From positions 124,001-188,000 of the forward strand of contig NW_017385988.1 in the NCBI RefSeq assembly GCF_000237925.1: 64,000 nucleotides of DNA, written 5' to 3'. Origin of the DNA: Schistosoma mansoni (taxonomy: Eukaryota; Platyhelminthes; Trematoda; Strigeidida; Schistosomatidae). Positions 46,735 through 58,700 of this stretch are shown here, one piece after another. A program made the position numbers and the translations under genes. The notes below the pieces were generated by a model. The model saw only the letters and a list, made by a program, of their open reading frames with translations, made no database searches and was not told where the DNA came from. The stretch's first letter is position 1; each line of letters opens with the position of its first letter.

Positions 46735-47479
46735 GAAGACTACCTAGACGGAAACACCTCAACCTGGAAACCAGGTCAGTTTGGGTTCCCGATGCACTTA
46801 GTAAACGGGTAGAATCCGGCTACTGAAGTATTACGTTGGTTAGAACCGACTAGCGAGTGTCAAAACTCATGAACTGCGATTTCACTGCGCTATCTCCAGG
46901 ACCAGCCACACTAGTTGATCAATCCACGTTGGCCATCCATGACCACAACACCCACCGTCCATTCACAAATCATATATGGGATGTGTGGATTCAGCTTGAC
47001 GAACAATCTGGCTAAGGCTCAGTACTAAACAGCACTTGGTAAAACATCACTTAAGAGTAAAAGGTAGGTTAGCGTTCACAAAAACACAAGCAAGGGTTTT
47101 CGTGGTAAGAGCTTATAAGTCATAAAATTGACTCGCAGAGTGGATATTAACAAAACTCTTTAGTGAGTACATCATAAGAGGGTTTAACATTTATCTCAGG
47201 CCCAAAAATACTGAGTGATATTATTTTAGGTGCTTTATCACAGTTATTCCTAACAATGAATGTTCTGATCCTAAAGGATTTGTGGATAATATATTTCCAT
47301 AAAAAAGAATCACATCCTAAGAATCAAATGCAGATCGAAGTAAGAGTCAGTTTGATATATTTGATCAATAATTAGTGAACTCATGATGGCTTATTCGGCG
47401 AATATTCCGACCTCTTTGTCGAGTTGTCAACAAAACGCAAACGCGGAGAAATTTTCAGATTCAGATTTGTGTATTAAAG
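46735..47479. other. Unassigned interior of the inverted-repeat element
   Basis: No supported feature was found. Confidence 0.3.
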
Positions 47480-47960
47480 ACAGAAGGTCTACGGTCTATG
47501 CTATTACTCTTTTACTACGCTTCTGTAAAGTGTCTAGTCTCCTCTGGAATGGGTCAATTGAGGGTTCGGACATCAGCGCCTCGTTTAACAGGTTCCAAGA
47601 GTTGATGACTCTACTTGCCTGCTACGTACTCTAAGATGTCACGATCTAGCGGAAGAAAAGGAGAGGATAAGTCAGGTGCAAAATCCTTTCTTAGTATTCT
47701 ATGCATCAAAATCAGATCACCTCTTAATCCGAGATGGGACAGAGCAAAGAGGTCTAGCTTTTGAAGCCGCTCTTTATGTTGTAAACCCCGAGGTTCTGGA
47801 ATTGCATGGGTAGCTGTCCACTTTACTTTTTCTAGGATATCCGAGTCGCCCTTCAAACATGGTTTTTCTGCCTGAACTCATTCTCCAAGTTCAGTTCTCA
47901 CTAAAGTTGTGTATACTGTAGTGAACCTGGTAAATGTGAACTTGGTAAATGTCTGTATTA
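47480..47960 (-). mobile_element. CR1-like LINE, RT C-terminal fragment
   Basis: The minus strand reads FTTVYTTLVR, then DILEKVKWTATHAIPE, LQKLDLFALSHLGLRGDLIL and RVINSWNLLNEALMS..PFQRRLD. These match the order of the C-terminus of the CR1 copy at 52747-53130 (LERVQRTATRLIP, LFPLSYRRIRGDLI, RIINEWNSLP..SFKRKLD) but in a different subfamily. There is a frameshift near 47640. Confidence 0.75.
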
Positions 47961-48029
47961 AAGCCCATGGGGTTCTAAACCCATAAGCTACAACCTCCCG
48001 ATATTGACCCGTGGTCTTAAGATCATGAC

Positions 48030-49335
48030 TCACTGTCACTTCAAAATCCTTGTTGGACCGAACCGGCTGGTTATAAGCGGGCCAGAGGGATTCTGAAACG
48101 GCTGTCTGGTCAGGCCGACGTAATAGCGCGAGAAATGTTGGAAGACTTATTCAATGTTATAAAGTTTGATTGTAACGACGCGGAAAAGCTATCAAACTTA
48201 GCTATAAGAATGGAGAATTGCGCTATGGTTTTGGAGCAGATGAACTATACTGCAGATTTGGTCACGTTAGAGAGAATAGTGAGGCTTCTGCCTCACCCCA
48301 TGCAAATGCAATGGGCCGAGCTCGTAGACAGGTTGACGGAAGATGATAGAGAGCCAACATTTGCTGAGCTCACTCAGTTTGTAGCAGCTCGACCTACTAG
48401 TATGTTTGGATGGTTGGCTGATCATCCAAAAAGGGGATTTATCATGAAGACGAATTGCCACTCGCTAGCGAGGCCGGTGAATGTTTCGATCGCAAGAGCA
48501 AAGTGCAGTATGTGTTCGGGGGACCATGCGATTTATAAATGTCCGCAGTTTTTAGCGCTCACAACGGAAGACCGGTGGTCACACGTGAAGAGTAAAGGTA
48601 TCTGCTTTATGTGTCTTAAACAGGGACATAAGGCTAATGAATGTAGAGTGACGAAGCGTTGCGCCGTTGACGAATGAGCGAAGAAACATCACTCATTGTT
48701 GCATAACGTTTCGACAGACAGCAGATGAGAAGATAAACCTGCTACGAAAAACTACTGTGAACTTACTAAGTCAGTGAACGATCACGTGTGTTTGGGAATA
48801 ATGCCGGTACGGTTGAGATCAGGAAATGCTGAAATTGTGGGTTATGTTCTTTTGGATAATGGTTCTGGTACGACATTGATAAGGTCGGACTGTTTGAAGT
48901 CGCTCGAGCTGACGGGGGACAAGGCGTCAGTGATGATTCAAACCGTAGGTGGCAACAGAACAGCAAGGGTCACAAAGTCGCCTTTGAAAGTATACTCTTT
49001 AGATCAATTCGAACATGTTACGATTGAAGCGGCTCTAGTTGTGTTGCGTATAACAGGACATAAGCTGACGGAGTCGGTAATAAGCAGTTTAGGGAGGTGG
49101 CCACATTTAAGTGACGAGCCATTAGATAGTCTAGATTCTGGAGAAGTTGTAATGTACCGGAAGCCCATTGGGTGCTTGACCAACGATTGGGTAGGAGGAA
49201 ACACCCGTACGCTGTAAAAACTTTGCTCGGATGGACGGTGTTTGGACCGTCATCATGTCCGTCTTTGCTCTGTAATTTATGTACGAGAATAGTCTTCTGG
49301 GCTGCTTGAGTACAGAATGGGCCCATTACTTTTCA
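48030..49335 (+). mobile_element. BEL/Pao-type LTR retrotransposon fragment: gag C-terminal part and protease (fossil)
   Basis: The first half (~48060-48665) carries a BEL-type gag region with two zinc-knuckle-like motifs near its end (CSMCSGDHAIYKC and CFMCLKQGHKANEC). The second half (~48770-49320) carries a retropepsin-type protease region with the VLLDNGSGTTLI active-site segment. These are parts in the normal gag-protease order of Pao/BEL elements, several of which are known in schistosomes. No reverse transcriptase, integrase or LTR is attached. The piece is broken, with a few interruptions and both ends missing, and is moderately old. Confidence 0.8.
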
Positions 49336-49339
49336 TAGT

Positions 49340-49780
49340 GTCGTTTGGCTTCCTGGATTGCAATTATACACCTATTTCCCACTTCGTTGTAGCGCTCCAT
49401 CGTACTTGTTGGCCAAGACTGAAGGCGATATTCTAGCATTTCTTCTTTTATCCTGTTAAACGTTGAATATCCAGGGATGGATGTGCTTCTTCCTTCTTGG
49501 GACTGTCCAGGGTATATATGGTTAGGCTACCTGATTGTAAGACTGTCTGAAATGAGTCCATATCTCTCCTACTGATGCCCCTGAGTCAACTATCCGGTTT
49601 TCAGCTGGTGCTGCAGAGTTGATTGCCTCCATATCTGCCTTCCATATATTAGGACGGGCCGGCGCAATTGTTTGACAGGCCATCTCAACCATGAACTTGA
49701 ACTTGAACTCGTGCTGAGAATTCTATATTGTATCAGATTATAATATTGAATAAAGCCATTAATAATAATAATAATAAGAT
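49340..49780 (+). mobile_element. LINE-like 3' end with AATAAA and (TAA)n tail
   Basis: Non-coding sequence ends gaacttgaacttgaactcgt ... attgaataaagccat followed by taataataataataa. A poly(A)-signal-like AATAAA directly before a trinucleotide tail suggests the 3' UTR of a non-LTR element. Its coding part was not recognised. Confidence 0.5.
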
Positions 49781-51943
49781 GACTGTGTGATCGTTAGAGG
49801 TGGGAGGAAATTATTTGACCGATATCATCACCGTGTGTGAAGACCAAGTCCAAGAGAGACAAGAAACTTCGTAGGTCACATCTGGCGAGACCTCTAATAA
49901 GCTGTGATAAAGCTAGTGCAACTGGGGTTTCTAACAGTTTGGAACCAAACGACGTTATAGATGACCCTACTTTTAAGTTTCCCCAGGTTATATATGGTGC
50001 ATTAAAGTCGCCTACTACAAGGCTTTTACCCCTATTACATCAGGACCTCAGATTGCCTAAGAGGAAGTCATCTACCACACATTCTGAAGTGCTATATACT
50101 ACAGCTAATTCAATATCTTGCCATTTACACTTCATCCTGTAACGCACCAATTCACATGCCCCTGAATCATGTGCCGCTGTCTCAACAGCTCGTATGGTCA
50201 AGGTACTTTTTGTTCACAGGATAACCCTATCTACCCCACGATTTAGTCTGTCAGACCTACTGGATAAAACCACTCAACTGAATTTCATTATCAAACACTT
50301 CTGATGTTAACCATGTTTCTGAGACAGCAATAACATCCGATTTTTCTATATCCTCCGTTTTCTTGAGTCCCGCAATTTTATTTAGTAGGCTGCGAGCATT
50401 TGTGTAGCACACCTTTAATTTCGTAGAGAAATTTCTCTTACATCCAGAGTGGTTTGAGGATCATTTTGCTCCAAACTTTTACAATTTGAAAACCCTTAAG
50501 TAAAAGGTTTCTTCCACCGTTTTGGTGACGTTCATTTATTTTTACTTCTGAAGATAAGCTCTTAATATGGTCAATCAGTCTGAGATTTTCACGAACATAT
50601 ATTCCAGATCTAATCAGTTTGCATAAGTTTCCCAGTATCATGTTTCCCTCTTCAGCCGAAGCAAAATTAACCTTCAAGAGGCGGCTTTTCTAAGTACTTT
50701 CAGAATCCACTTTTTGTCCTATTCTATAAAGCTTACAGATGCTAGCTCCTCAAACTGTTTCTGGGACTAGCTTTCTTGTTAAGGACCTAATGTTGCTGGG
50801 ATTGTGCTGAAATCTAGCCTTTGTCTCCTTTTCGGAAGATTCTCTTAAATTATGAACAATGGCCGACCTGTCAGCGAGGTCTGTCTTAACACGCTGTGGA
50901 ATTTCAACTCCAGAAATCTCCTCCTCCATGGAATCCGATTCCGATTTGGCCTCATACGCGGAGGTCTTACTCTGTTCTGCCACTTTTATTTTTCTGGGTG
51001 TGACTGTAATCCAATCATTTACCCTATTTCGTCTATTGATTACATCCTCTACACCGTTCAGACTTTGCTCCTTATAGCCTGTTTTGAGTTGATATGTGAA
51101 TCCGAAACTAAAAACGTAGATTCACAAATCTTGGCGCTGTCTATAATTTTTTTCCTTTAAACGTGCTTTTTCTCTTACATTGAAACAATGTCTACATCGG
51201 TTTGTTTGTTATCTGCTTCCCTAATGGGGTCCACCTTTATTGTCTTATTCAAATCCAGAGCTGTGTTCATGATAACGCTAGCTATTTCCTCGAAAGCACA
51301 ATTCTCCTCATCTGTTTCAGCTTTTTTTTCTGCTGATAATTTTCTAGCTATGTTCAGCAGCTCAATCTCCTCAAGAATCATCAAAGACTTTGTAAAACAG
51401 CATGTTTTGCACAGCCAACGCGATAGTGACTTGCAGCACTTTGTATATGCAGCCCGTGTACGGGACACATTGTGCACACATTGTGACATTACTTATTGCA
51501 GTTGTCATGTTGCATTCCATCATCGACAGGGGAATAGCATGCAGGTCTGCTACAACGATATTTAATTTGCGAAATGAATTTGTGTTGTGATCTCAAAGGA
51601 AGAACAACAGCGAAAACTGACCACCAGAATAAGTGTCTTTTAAGGCTTGATAGGTGGTAGACGATGAACACAAACAAAAACAGAGGTCTGACAACAATAA
51701 AGAAATTCAACTCTATTAGTTAAAAAAGGACCTAAACACCTTTAGACACAAACAATACTAAAAGATATACTCAACGATTTATAAAAAAGCACTGACCTTT
51801 TTGTATTTGTATTCGGAAAGAAGAGTTGATAAACTTCTCTAGAAAAAAACGATACACTTGGGGATTACTTAAAATGAAATAAATCCAATCAAAGTAAAAA
51901 CAGTAGTGTTGATGAAAAATTAAACGATCAGTGCTGAAACCGG
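49781..51943 (-). mobile_element. CR1-like LINE, inverted 5' half: ORF1 and endonuclease
   Basis: On the minus strand from right to left: an ORF1-type protein at ~51490-50438 with a PHD-like Cys cluster (KCCKSLSRWLCKTCC), acidic and helical stretches; then the start of the apurinic-type endonuclease at about 50430-50290 (VCYTNARSLLNKIAGLKK, SDVIAVSETWLTSEVF), and further on its VVGDFNAP motif (about 50015) and SNDHTVI at about 49790. There are multiple stops and frameshifts. It stops abruptly at the (TAA)n tail of the neighbouring element and abuts the sense-strand RT at 51944. Confidence 0.75.
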
Positions 51944-53175
51944 ATCCTTTCGGAAAAGCAGCATGGTTTTAGAACAGGTTACTCTTGTCTCACAAACCTA
52001 TTAGTCGCTCGTGAAAGCTGGTGCGCACCTAAGGACCAAAAGTTACCTATAGACGTAGCCTATATCGATTTCAGCAAGGCTTTCGACAAAGTTCCTCACA
52101 ACCGACTGCTATATAAGCTAAGGAATGTCGGGATTGGAGGCAATCTATTGATGTGGATAAAAGACTTCCTAGTTGGGCGTCAACAAAGAGTAAGGGTGAA
52201 CTCCAAGTTGTCCAGCTGGGAAACTGTGCTTAGTGGAGTCCCACAGGGTACAGTTTTGGGGCCAGTGTTATTCCTCCTGTACGTAAATGACCTCCCTCGT
52301 CTACTATCGTCATCGGTCTTACTCTATGCCGACGATGTAAAGATATGGAGAGCGATATAAAGCAAGGGCGATAGCTTAGAACTCCAAAATGACCTGGAGA
52401 GATTATCTGAATGGTCCCAAACCTGGCAATTGCCGATAAACACTTCCAAGTGTATTGTGATGCATATTGGCCACCAGGGTACAGATACATACACGATGAA
52501 TAACACTGAGTTACCTATTGTCCAGGCACACAATGACTTAGGCGTCATTGTTAGTCAAGACTTAAAGACTACTGCACATTGCCGTGCAATAGCCGCCAAA
52601 GGTTTTAGGACTTTATGGTCCATACATAGGGCTTTTAGGCATCTCGACGCTAAGACGTTTCTGACTTTGTATACAGTGTTCGTACGTCCTAAACTTGAGT
52701 ACTGCATACAAGCAGCTAGCCCCTGCCTAAAAAAGACAGTGAACTCTTGGAAAGGGTTCAGAGAACAGCAACTAGGCTGATTCCCGGAATAGCGAAGCTC
52801 CCGTATGGTACTAGACTGACCAAGCTAAACCTATTCCCGCTGTCATATAGAAGAATCAGAGGCGACTTGATTACAGTTTTCAAATTGCTTAATGACAAAT
52901 TTGCACCTGATATGCCCTCATTTTTCTTGTCTTCCAAGACAGAAAATCTACGAGGACACTCCAAAAAAGTTCACAAGCCCAGAACGAATTACTTGTCAGC
53001 TGACTACCGACTTTCCCATCGAATAATCAACGAGTGGAATTCATTACCTCAGCACGTGGTTGAGGCTCCATCCGTCGACTCCTTCAAAAGAAAGTTGGAT
53101 CAGCTGAGAGACCATCATTGCCAGGACTAACACAGGCCATCAAGCCTCTTGTCCTTTCCAAACTGAAACTGAAAC
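51944..53175 (+). mobile_element. CR1-like LINE, 3' half: reverse transcriptase to tail
   Basis: The plus strand reads [53 protein letters not shown] and [10 protein letters not shown] (YADD at 52324-52335). After a stop near 52358 come LPINTSKCIVMHIGHQGTD and NDLGVIVSQDLKT, then, after a frameshift near 52740, ERVQRTATRLIPGIAKLPYG and RIINEWNSLPQHVVEAPSVD. It ends with TAA and an (AACTGA)n-like tail (aaactgaaactgaaactg). The motifs before HGFR are missing. Confidence 0.85.
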
Positions 53176-53508
53176 TGAAAATATACACTCGGGAAAAGTA
53201 GTGAGCCGGAGAAGGTGATTAGAATCCGTAAACTGTTAAGAATATGGTGGATACGAACTTCTTTTCATTTTTCACAAAACAAGATTCAGCATTTGTTTCT
53301 GTTCCGAAGGTGCTGGGAGAGACTACTGTAGGTATTATCATTTGACCGCCCTATATTGATTCATTGTTTTTCTACTACTACGAACACGTATTTCTGTGAC
53401 GGAAACAGTCTTCGTAAAAGATCGAGGGATATCCTAAGTGATTAACATTTTCCAGGTCTTCGAACCGCAGTTTGTGAGTTTGAGTGTTTGAAGTTTGAGG
53501 TTAGTAAG
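53176..53508. other. Unassigned interior of the inverted-repeat element, right side
   Basis: No supported feature was found. Confidence 0.3.
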
Positions 53509-54039
53509 TTGTCCTTGAGTTCAAAATCCTGCCCACTACTCTGGCGGGTTTTAAAATGGGTCGGTTTTGCGACTTGGCTGACGTATCGTAGTAAACCTTC
53601 CACACAATACAATGGCAACCCATTGTGCAGAAGTTTTTGACAATACCATTGAGGAAGAGAAATCAGTTTGCGTTAATTCTATTACGATACTAGACACCAA
53701 ACTTTTCTAAGATTATTAGACATCAATTATAGGGTTTAATATAGAAAAGGACAGGGCACAAAGAATAAAGTTTGAAAGGTGGGTGACTAGAGGTTGACTG
53801 GGACCCAGGCCGGTCACTTTACCTGTCGTTACAATCTCATTTACTTCAAGAAAGCGTAAATATGTTTACATATATGTATTATATACAGCAGTCAATTTAA
53901 ATAAATGTAAACGAACACGTAATATTAAAGCTGAGTATAGTGCTTACCTGCAGATTATGTGTTATTGTTTTTGCGAAGTTGTTGGTGCATGCACTTCTGG
54001 GTAGTTCTACGAAATGGTTGTGTAATTCACAGGTATAGA

Positions 54040-54087
<48 letters not shown>

Positions 54088-54397
54088 TTTGTCGTATCTG
54101 ATCACTTGTTTTAGCAATTAGTTCGTGGTTTATAATAGTTGTTAACCTAACTAAGAGTTGTGGGATTCGAGCCAGAGCTTCTGGATTGTGTATTTCGCAT
54201 GTTTTTCAGACCATATTATTTCTGGGGTCCTATCTTTATTTATTGTTTATCGGGTTGATTGACTTATGTGGTTTGCATTCTCACGTGTCGCCTATGGATG
54301 ATGTGAGTTAATGGTCGCTGTATAGTATGCATGTCTGCTCTACTGATACTACTTCAATATGATATAATACGTCCCGTTTCTGCTACATAAATTTAGT
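53509..54397. repeat. Right inverted arm of the 10.27-kb element
   Basis: 889 bp. It is the inverse of 44125-44993, with the AT run (54041-54085) about 20 bp longer. Confidence 0.9.
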
Positions 54398-54539
54398 GCG
54401 TACGAGCTTTGGCGTATAATAAATGATCACCAAATGTAAAATCCGTGTAGTGATAAGATGGAGTTCTGTAATATCTTTTGAAGCTTGACTAGCTGCAGTG
54501 TTACTCTGGAATTTTCTTCCTATGATGAAATGTTTTTTT

Positions 54540-55057
54540 TTTATTTATTTAAACATAAATATTGGTACAAAGGGGCACCAGATAAATATGCACCACACAA
54601 ATCTCACTTGATTTCTGTGAGGGCTGTGATACTTTCCAAGTGCTTAAACCGAAGCAGGTGGTTTTCTTAGAGGGCCACACCTGGAGTTTTCGACCTAAAG
54701 GTCCAATCCACAGGGCAGTGGAGCATCGTGAGGAGATGCAGTCCCATGGTAGCCGGTGACCGACGATTGGTTCATACGCAATTTGTTCACTCAAGATAAT
54801 GGAGCCCATGTGCACCATTGGTTTGAAATGAGGGTTTTCCAGCTCCCCTAGGTGGACCCTTCGTATCCACCAACCCGGTTAAAGGGCCGAACATTCACTT
54901 TTCGTCCTCTCGATTTCTCAAGCAACACCCTCGGGACGAGAAGGCAGTGAGTAGGACTTCCCTGGCAGAGGCTGTATACGTGTGGCCATGTGAGAGCATT
55001 TGGAGAGAGGGAACGGACTCTCCCCACTCTCGGCCGTGCCAAGGCGTTTGGGGGCAT
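54540..55057 (-). repeat. Family C retroposon-like repeat, near full length
   Basis: From tttatttatttaaacataaa to ccaaggcgtttgggggc. It sits between the inverted-repeat element and the ABHD17-type gene. Confidence 0.7.
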
Positions 55058-55580
55058 AATGATGTGTGTGAAGACAGTAATTATTTTTAATGATATGTGT
55101 GAAATGTAAATTATTACTCTCTTCTATATCTTAAAGTTGTAGTTTGGTTTGATTCTTTGTTTTGAAGAAACTACTTGAAGTATTTAGTCAGAAAGTTTAA
55201 CGTCTTCAACATTAGTTTTCAACGTCAAATTGGAACATATGTGTATCTTGTCCCTCCATGTCTGTAAAACCAAAACCGTACAGTATCTCGTATCAAATTT
55301 CGTGTCCCCTTAAGCTGTTTCGAGGATTCGTAAATAGATACACGCTCTATCGTTTGTAATGGGGTTTAGTCGTTCTTTTTTGTTTCGTCCATCTTGCAAT
55401 CCCAGTCTTATTTTTGCGGTTTTTGTGATTTTGATCATTTGCTAATTTTTTTTCTCTTTAGTTCACAGTTGTTTCTCCAGTCTGATGTATATTTGTTGCT
55501 AATTTACGTTTGTAGAGCTGAGCAGACTGAATTCCCAATTCTAGTATTATTTCATTCTTTCGAATCTATCACGACGATAA
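55058..55580. promoter_or_regulatory. Upstream / 5' UTR region of ABHD17-type gene
   Basis: It must hold at least part of the 5' UTR and perhaps the promoter. It contains long T-runs and no repeat known from the window. No transcription start can be pinpointed from sequence alone. Confidence 0.35.
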
Positions 55581-55787
55581 ATGGTTAGTATGTCAAGTCT
55601 TTTTGGCGAGATATGCCAATTATTTTGTTGTCCTCCTCGACCTTCTCACATCGTGGCGAAATTGGCATTTCTACCGCCACCACCAACTTACTCTATCATA
55701 TCATCAGCTAATGACTCTACATGTTGTATTGAGTTCAAGCCTGAAGCTGGTTGGCAAATATCCGAGGACATAAAATCCAAGTTAACA
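55581..55787 (+). CDS. ABHD17: ABHD17-type exon 1
   Basis: 69 codons; donor ACA|GTAAGT. The frame stays open past the donor for about 30 codons, so an unspliced reading would end in an unrelated hydrophobic tail. Confidence 0.9.
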
Positions 55788-58700
55788 GTAAGTGATTATC
55801 TTATTTTACCTTTTCTTGTTCTTGACAACTTTAGTCTTTTCCAGATATCCCCTTGTGACCTAGCTTTTATTATTCTGACATAATGTTTATGGCTATAATT
55901 CCATTTTATTTACCTTCCTTTTTATCTTTTACTGCTGTGAAGTGTTCCAAAAGAATATTGTCCAGTTAAATCATGAGATTTTTCACTTGATAATCAAATT
56001 CTTGTTACCAGGAAGAAACATTCCTGTGTTTGGTATGAAGTACAGACAAACTAGTTTTATTTGCAAATATCCCAACTCAGAATAACTCTTTAAATTCAAT
56101 TTTTTTCTGGATGATCCATGTTTTTTATTTTGAAAATTATTAGATCAAATTAACTATGACTTTTCGGTTGTACAGAAATAGCAAGTCCCAAATAATGTTC
56201 TACTAAAATCTTATGTTATTTAGATAGGTGGTAGGTACTTAGTTGATAAGTATTAGTCTAGAATGTTTTTATCCATTTTTACCCATTCCGGATCACTAAA
56301 GTAGTTCGAATATCGATAAGCTAGTTAGTGGAGATGCATTTGCTCAGTCTAAACATGTTGATGTTCACCTAGAACCTCGAATAGTGGGGTGGATGAAGTA
56401 AAATTGTTGTGTAATGTTATAAGGACAACTCTCCTCGTACGATCTTCATTCCTTTTAAAATTTGTCATCCTTAAAGTGTTATTGTTGTCTAACAGATATA
56501 TAGTGCCAGTATAAAAATAGTTTTCAACTTACAGGTTTAGATAGAAGACTACCAGTCATATCTATCGTTTAGATTTCCATATACGTTGATTTGGGCACTT
56601 GAATAGTATAGCTAAGGAAATGTGTTGCTCGTCCCTGTACATTAATGAAAACACTTTAAGTTTATTGTTGTTATTATTAACAGTGATTTTACGTGACCAA
56701 TCAAATCAAGATTGATAAAAATGGTCTCGGACTCGCAACTTCGTAATTAGTGTAAGCTCTTAAATAACTTAGCTACAACTTTTTTGAGGTACTGATTCAT
56801 GCTTTTCAAATATAGTGATGTGTATAAAAATGGGCATATTCTGCCTGCCTTTCACATCATCAAATCCTTTCCAAAACGAAAAGTAATCATACATAGTTTG
56901 AGCGATTTGGTTTTTATCTTATTGCTTTATACTTGACCTTACTGTTATTCATGACCAGCCTAACAACTTAGTTGTAAGAAATGTGGTGTTCCTGTTGGTT
57001 GTTGTACTCAACTGTATCGTAAAACATGATTTGAAAGTAGTGTGAGGGGACACTTGTTCGGTCAAATTTACGTACCTGGTTGTTGATTCAGCGACTGAGC
57101 CACAGTCCTTTTTTCCTTGTTGAGAGCTCTAAACATCCCGTCTTTAATTTTTTTTCTGATTATGATCTTATGGTCGTTTGTATCTTAAGTGTCCTTAAAC
57201 GGGATCAGTGATCTTGATAGATTCCAAAGACACTCACATTACGATATATTCACTTTAGCGTTATTGATCGGGGACTTTGGTGGTACTGATGATTTTACAA
57301 GTATATTGTTACCTTTTACTCTATTCCTGTAGGTTTTCTATACGTTGACGAAGCGTCAATCTCGAATTGTTTGTATGCATATTCCAGCAAGTTCTGTTGT
57401 CTCACCTTCACAGTTCTCATCAAATATATCCTCTCGTCGTGGCCTTTCTGGCCAATCAAGAATGAGAAGTCCCGCACTCAGTGTTAGTTGTCCAACTCTT
57501 ACAGATGAAGGTCGATTCGGATCGGCTCAACATAACTCACCACATCAACCAACTTATACGGTATTATTCAGTCATGGAAACGCAGTTGATATTGGTCAGG
57601 TATGTTACGATGTTATATGGTTAATAGGAAAATATGGTAGTCGGATTGTACTTCATTCTATGATGCATGAAATTCATATCGTATTTCATATCGAATTTTA
57701 TTCGTCTGCTTCCCTTCTATTTTTGGAAAAATAAACTTCATATTAATGTGCAGTTAATGAGTGGATTAGATACGAAAGCGCGACTTAAAAAGTTGCATAA
57801 GTAAGCCATTTTATTCGGCTATCATTAGCAGCTGCACACAGGAAACAAACGTACAAATTGTGAAGAAATAAATCTAAGGTATTGAATGTTGAAGATAGAC
57901 GAGGAACAAATTGTTTGATACTCTTGTGTAGTGTACTTTAAATTACTTAATCAAAAGTTTCTCAGCAGCTTCTTGTGAACCCTGAAAAAACAAACCCAGA
58001 AGCATCCCTCCTAATAACTGAAACCTGGAGTTAGTGATCTCTTAAACTAGTATGATAAATATTTGATCACTGACAGTCTTACTCCATGTTAGATCGCACA
58101 TCAGAGTAGACTCGCTCCGAATTCGTAACACGCCCAGGCTCCCCTGCTCAATATTGATTAGTGAGTTCATCTGCTAATTTAACTACGGATTTTGCCACAC
58201 ACCAAATATCAACATTAAGGTTGTTTGAATTCACTTCCTGTTTCAGTCAATAGCAATCCATTTATTATCCCTCATATGAACAGAATTAAAAGTAATTATT
58301 ACAGTTTAGGTTTGTATATATGTGCATTTCTTTTAACTTCATGACAGTTGACATGTTAGCAAACTGCTATATTCTCATTCAATTTGTAGTTACATAACCT
58401 AGTAACCTGAAAAGTAAATTTTTCTTCACCCAATTGCTTTTTTGTTTTAGTGTTGATTTATGTGGTTTCTGCTTGTAGTCTTTCATCTGAAAATATAGAA
58501 AAGATATCTACGTTTAGGAATGCATTTATCAAATTATCTCTCCTTACACTAAAGTCCACGTCCTTTTTTACTAGTCACGTGCAAAAGTTATGCGCTTACA
58601 TGTTTTTCTTCTCGATACTACAGAGTGCTCTAGTTTAAGTGTTCACATTCCTTTGAAAAGTTATTTAGCAGTATTTGGTAATGTAATTTAATTTCTCAGA

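Larger units (their letters stand above)
44125..54397. mobile_element. 10.27-kb element bounded by ~0.87-kb inverted repeats (unclassified)
   Basis: The left arm (44125-44993) and right arm (53509-54397) are inverted copies starting actaaatttatgtagcagaa and ending at ggacaa. Apart from a longer AT microsatellite in the right arm they differ at only a few positions. Interior: unassigned 2.4 kb with an exon-like frame, a CR1 LINE piece, a BEL/Pao fossil, an unassigned LINE-like 3' end and a 5'-inverted CR1 LINE. No transposase, polymerase B or integrase could be recognised, and no matching target duplication was found (left flank gtaggt, right flank gcgtac). It may be a large inverted-repeat transposon filled with later insertions, or a segment caught between inverted duplicates. 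Confidence 0.7.

Noticed and set aside
44125-54397. Calling the 10.27-kb element a Polinton/Maverick
   Set aside because: No polymerase B, integrase, ATPase, protease or capsid frame was seen, the ends do not fit the usual AG..CT pattern, and there is no 6-bp target duplication. Left unclassified.
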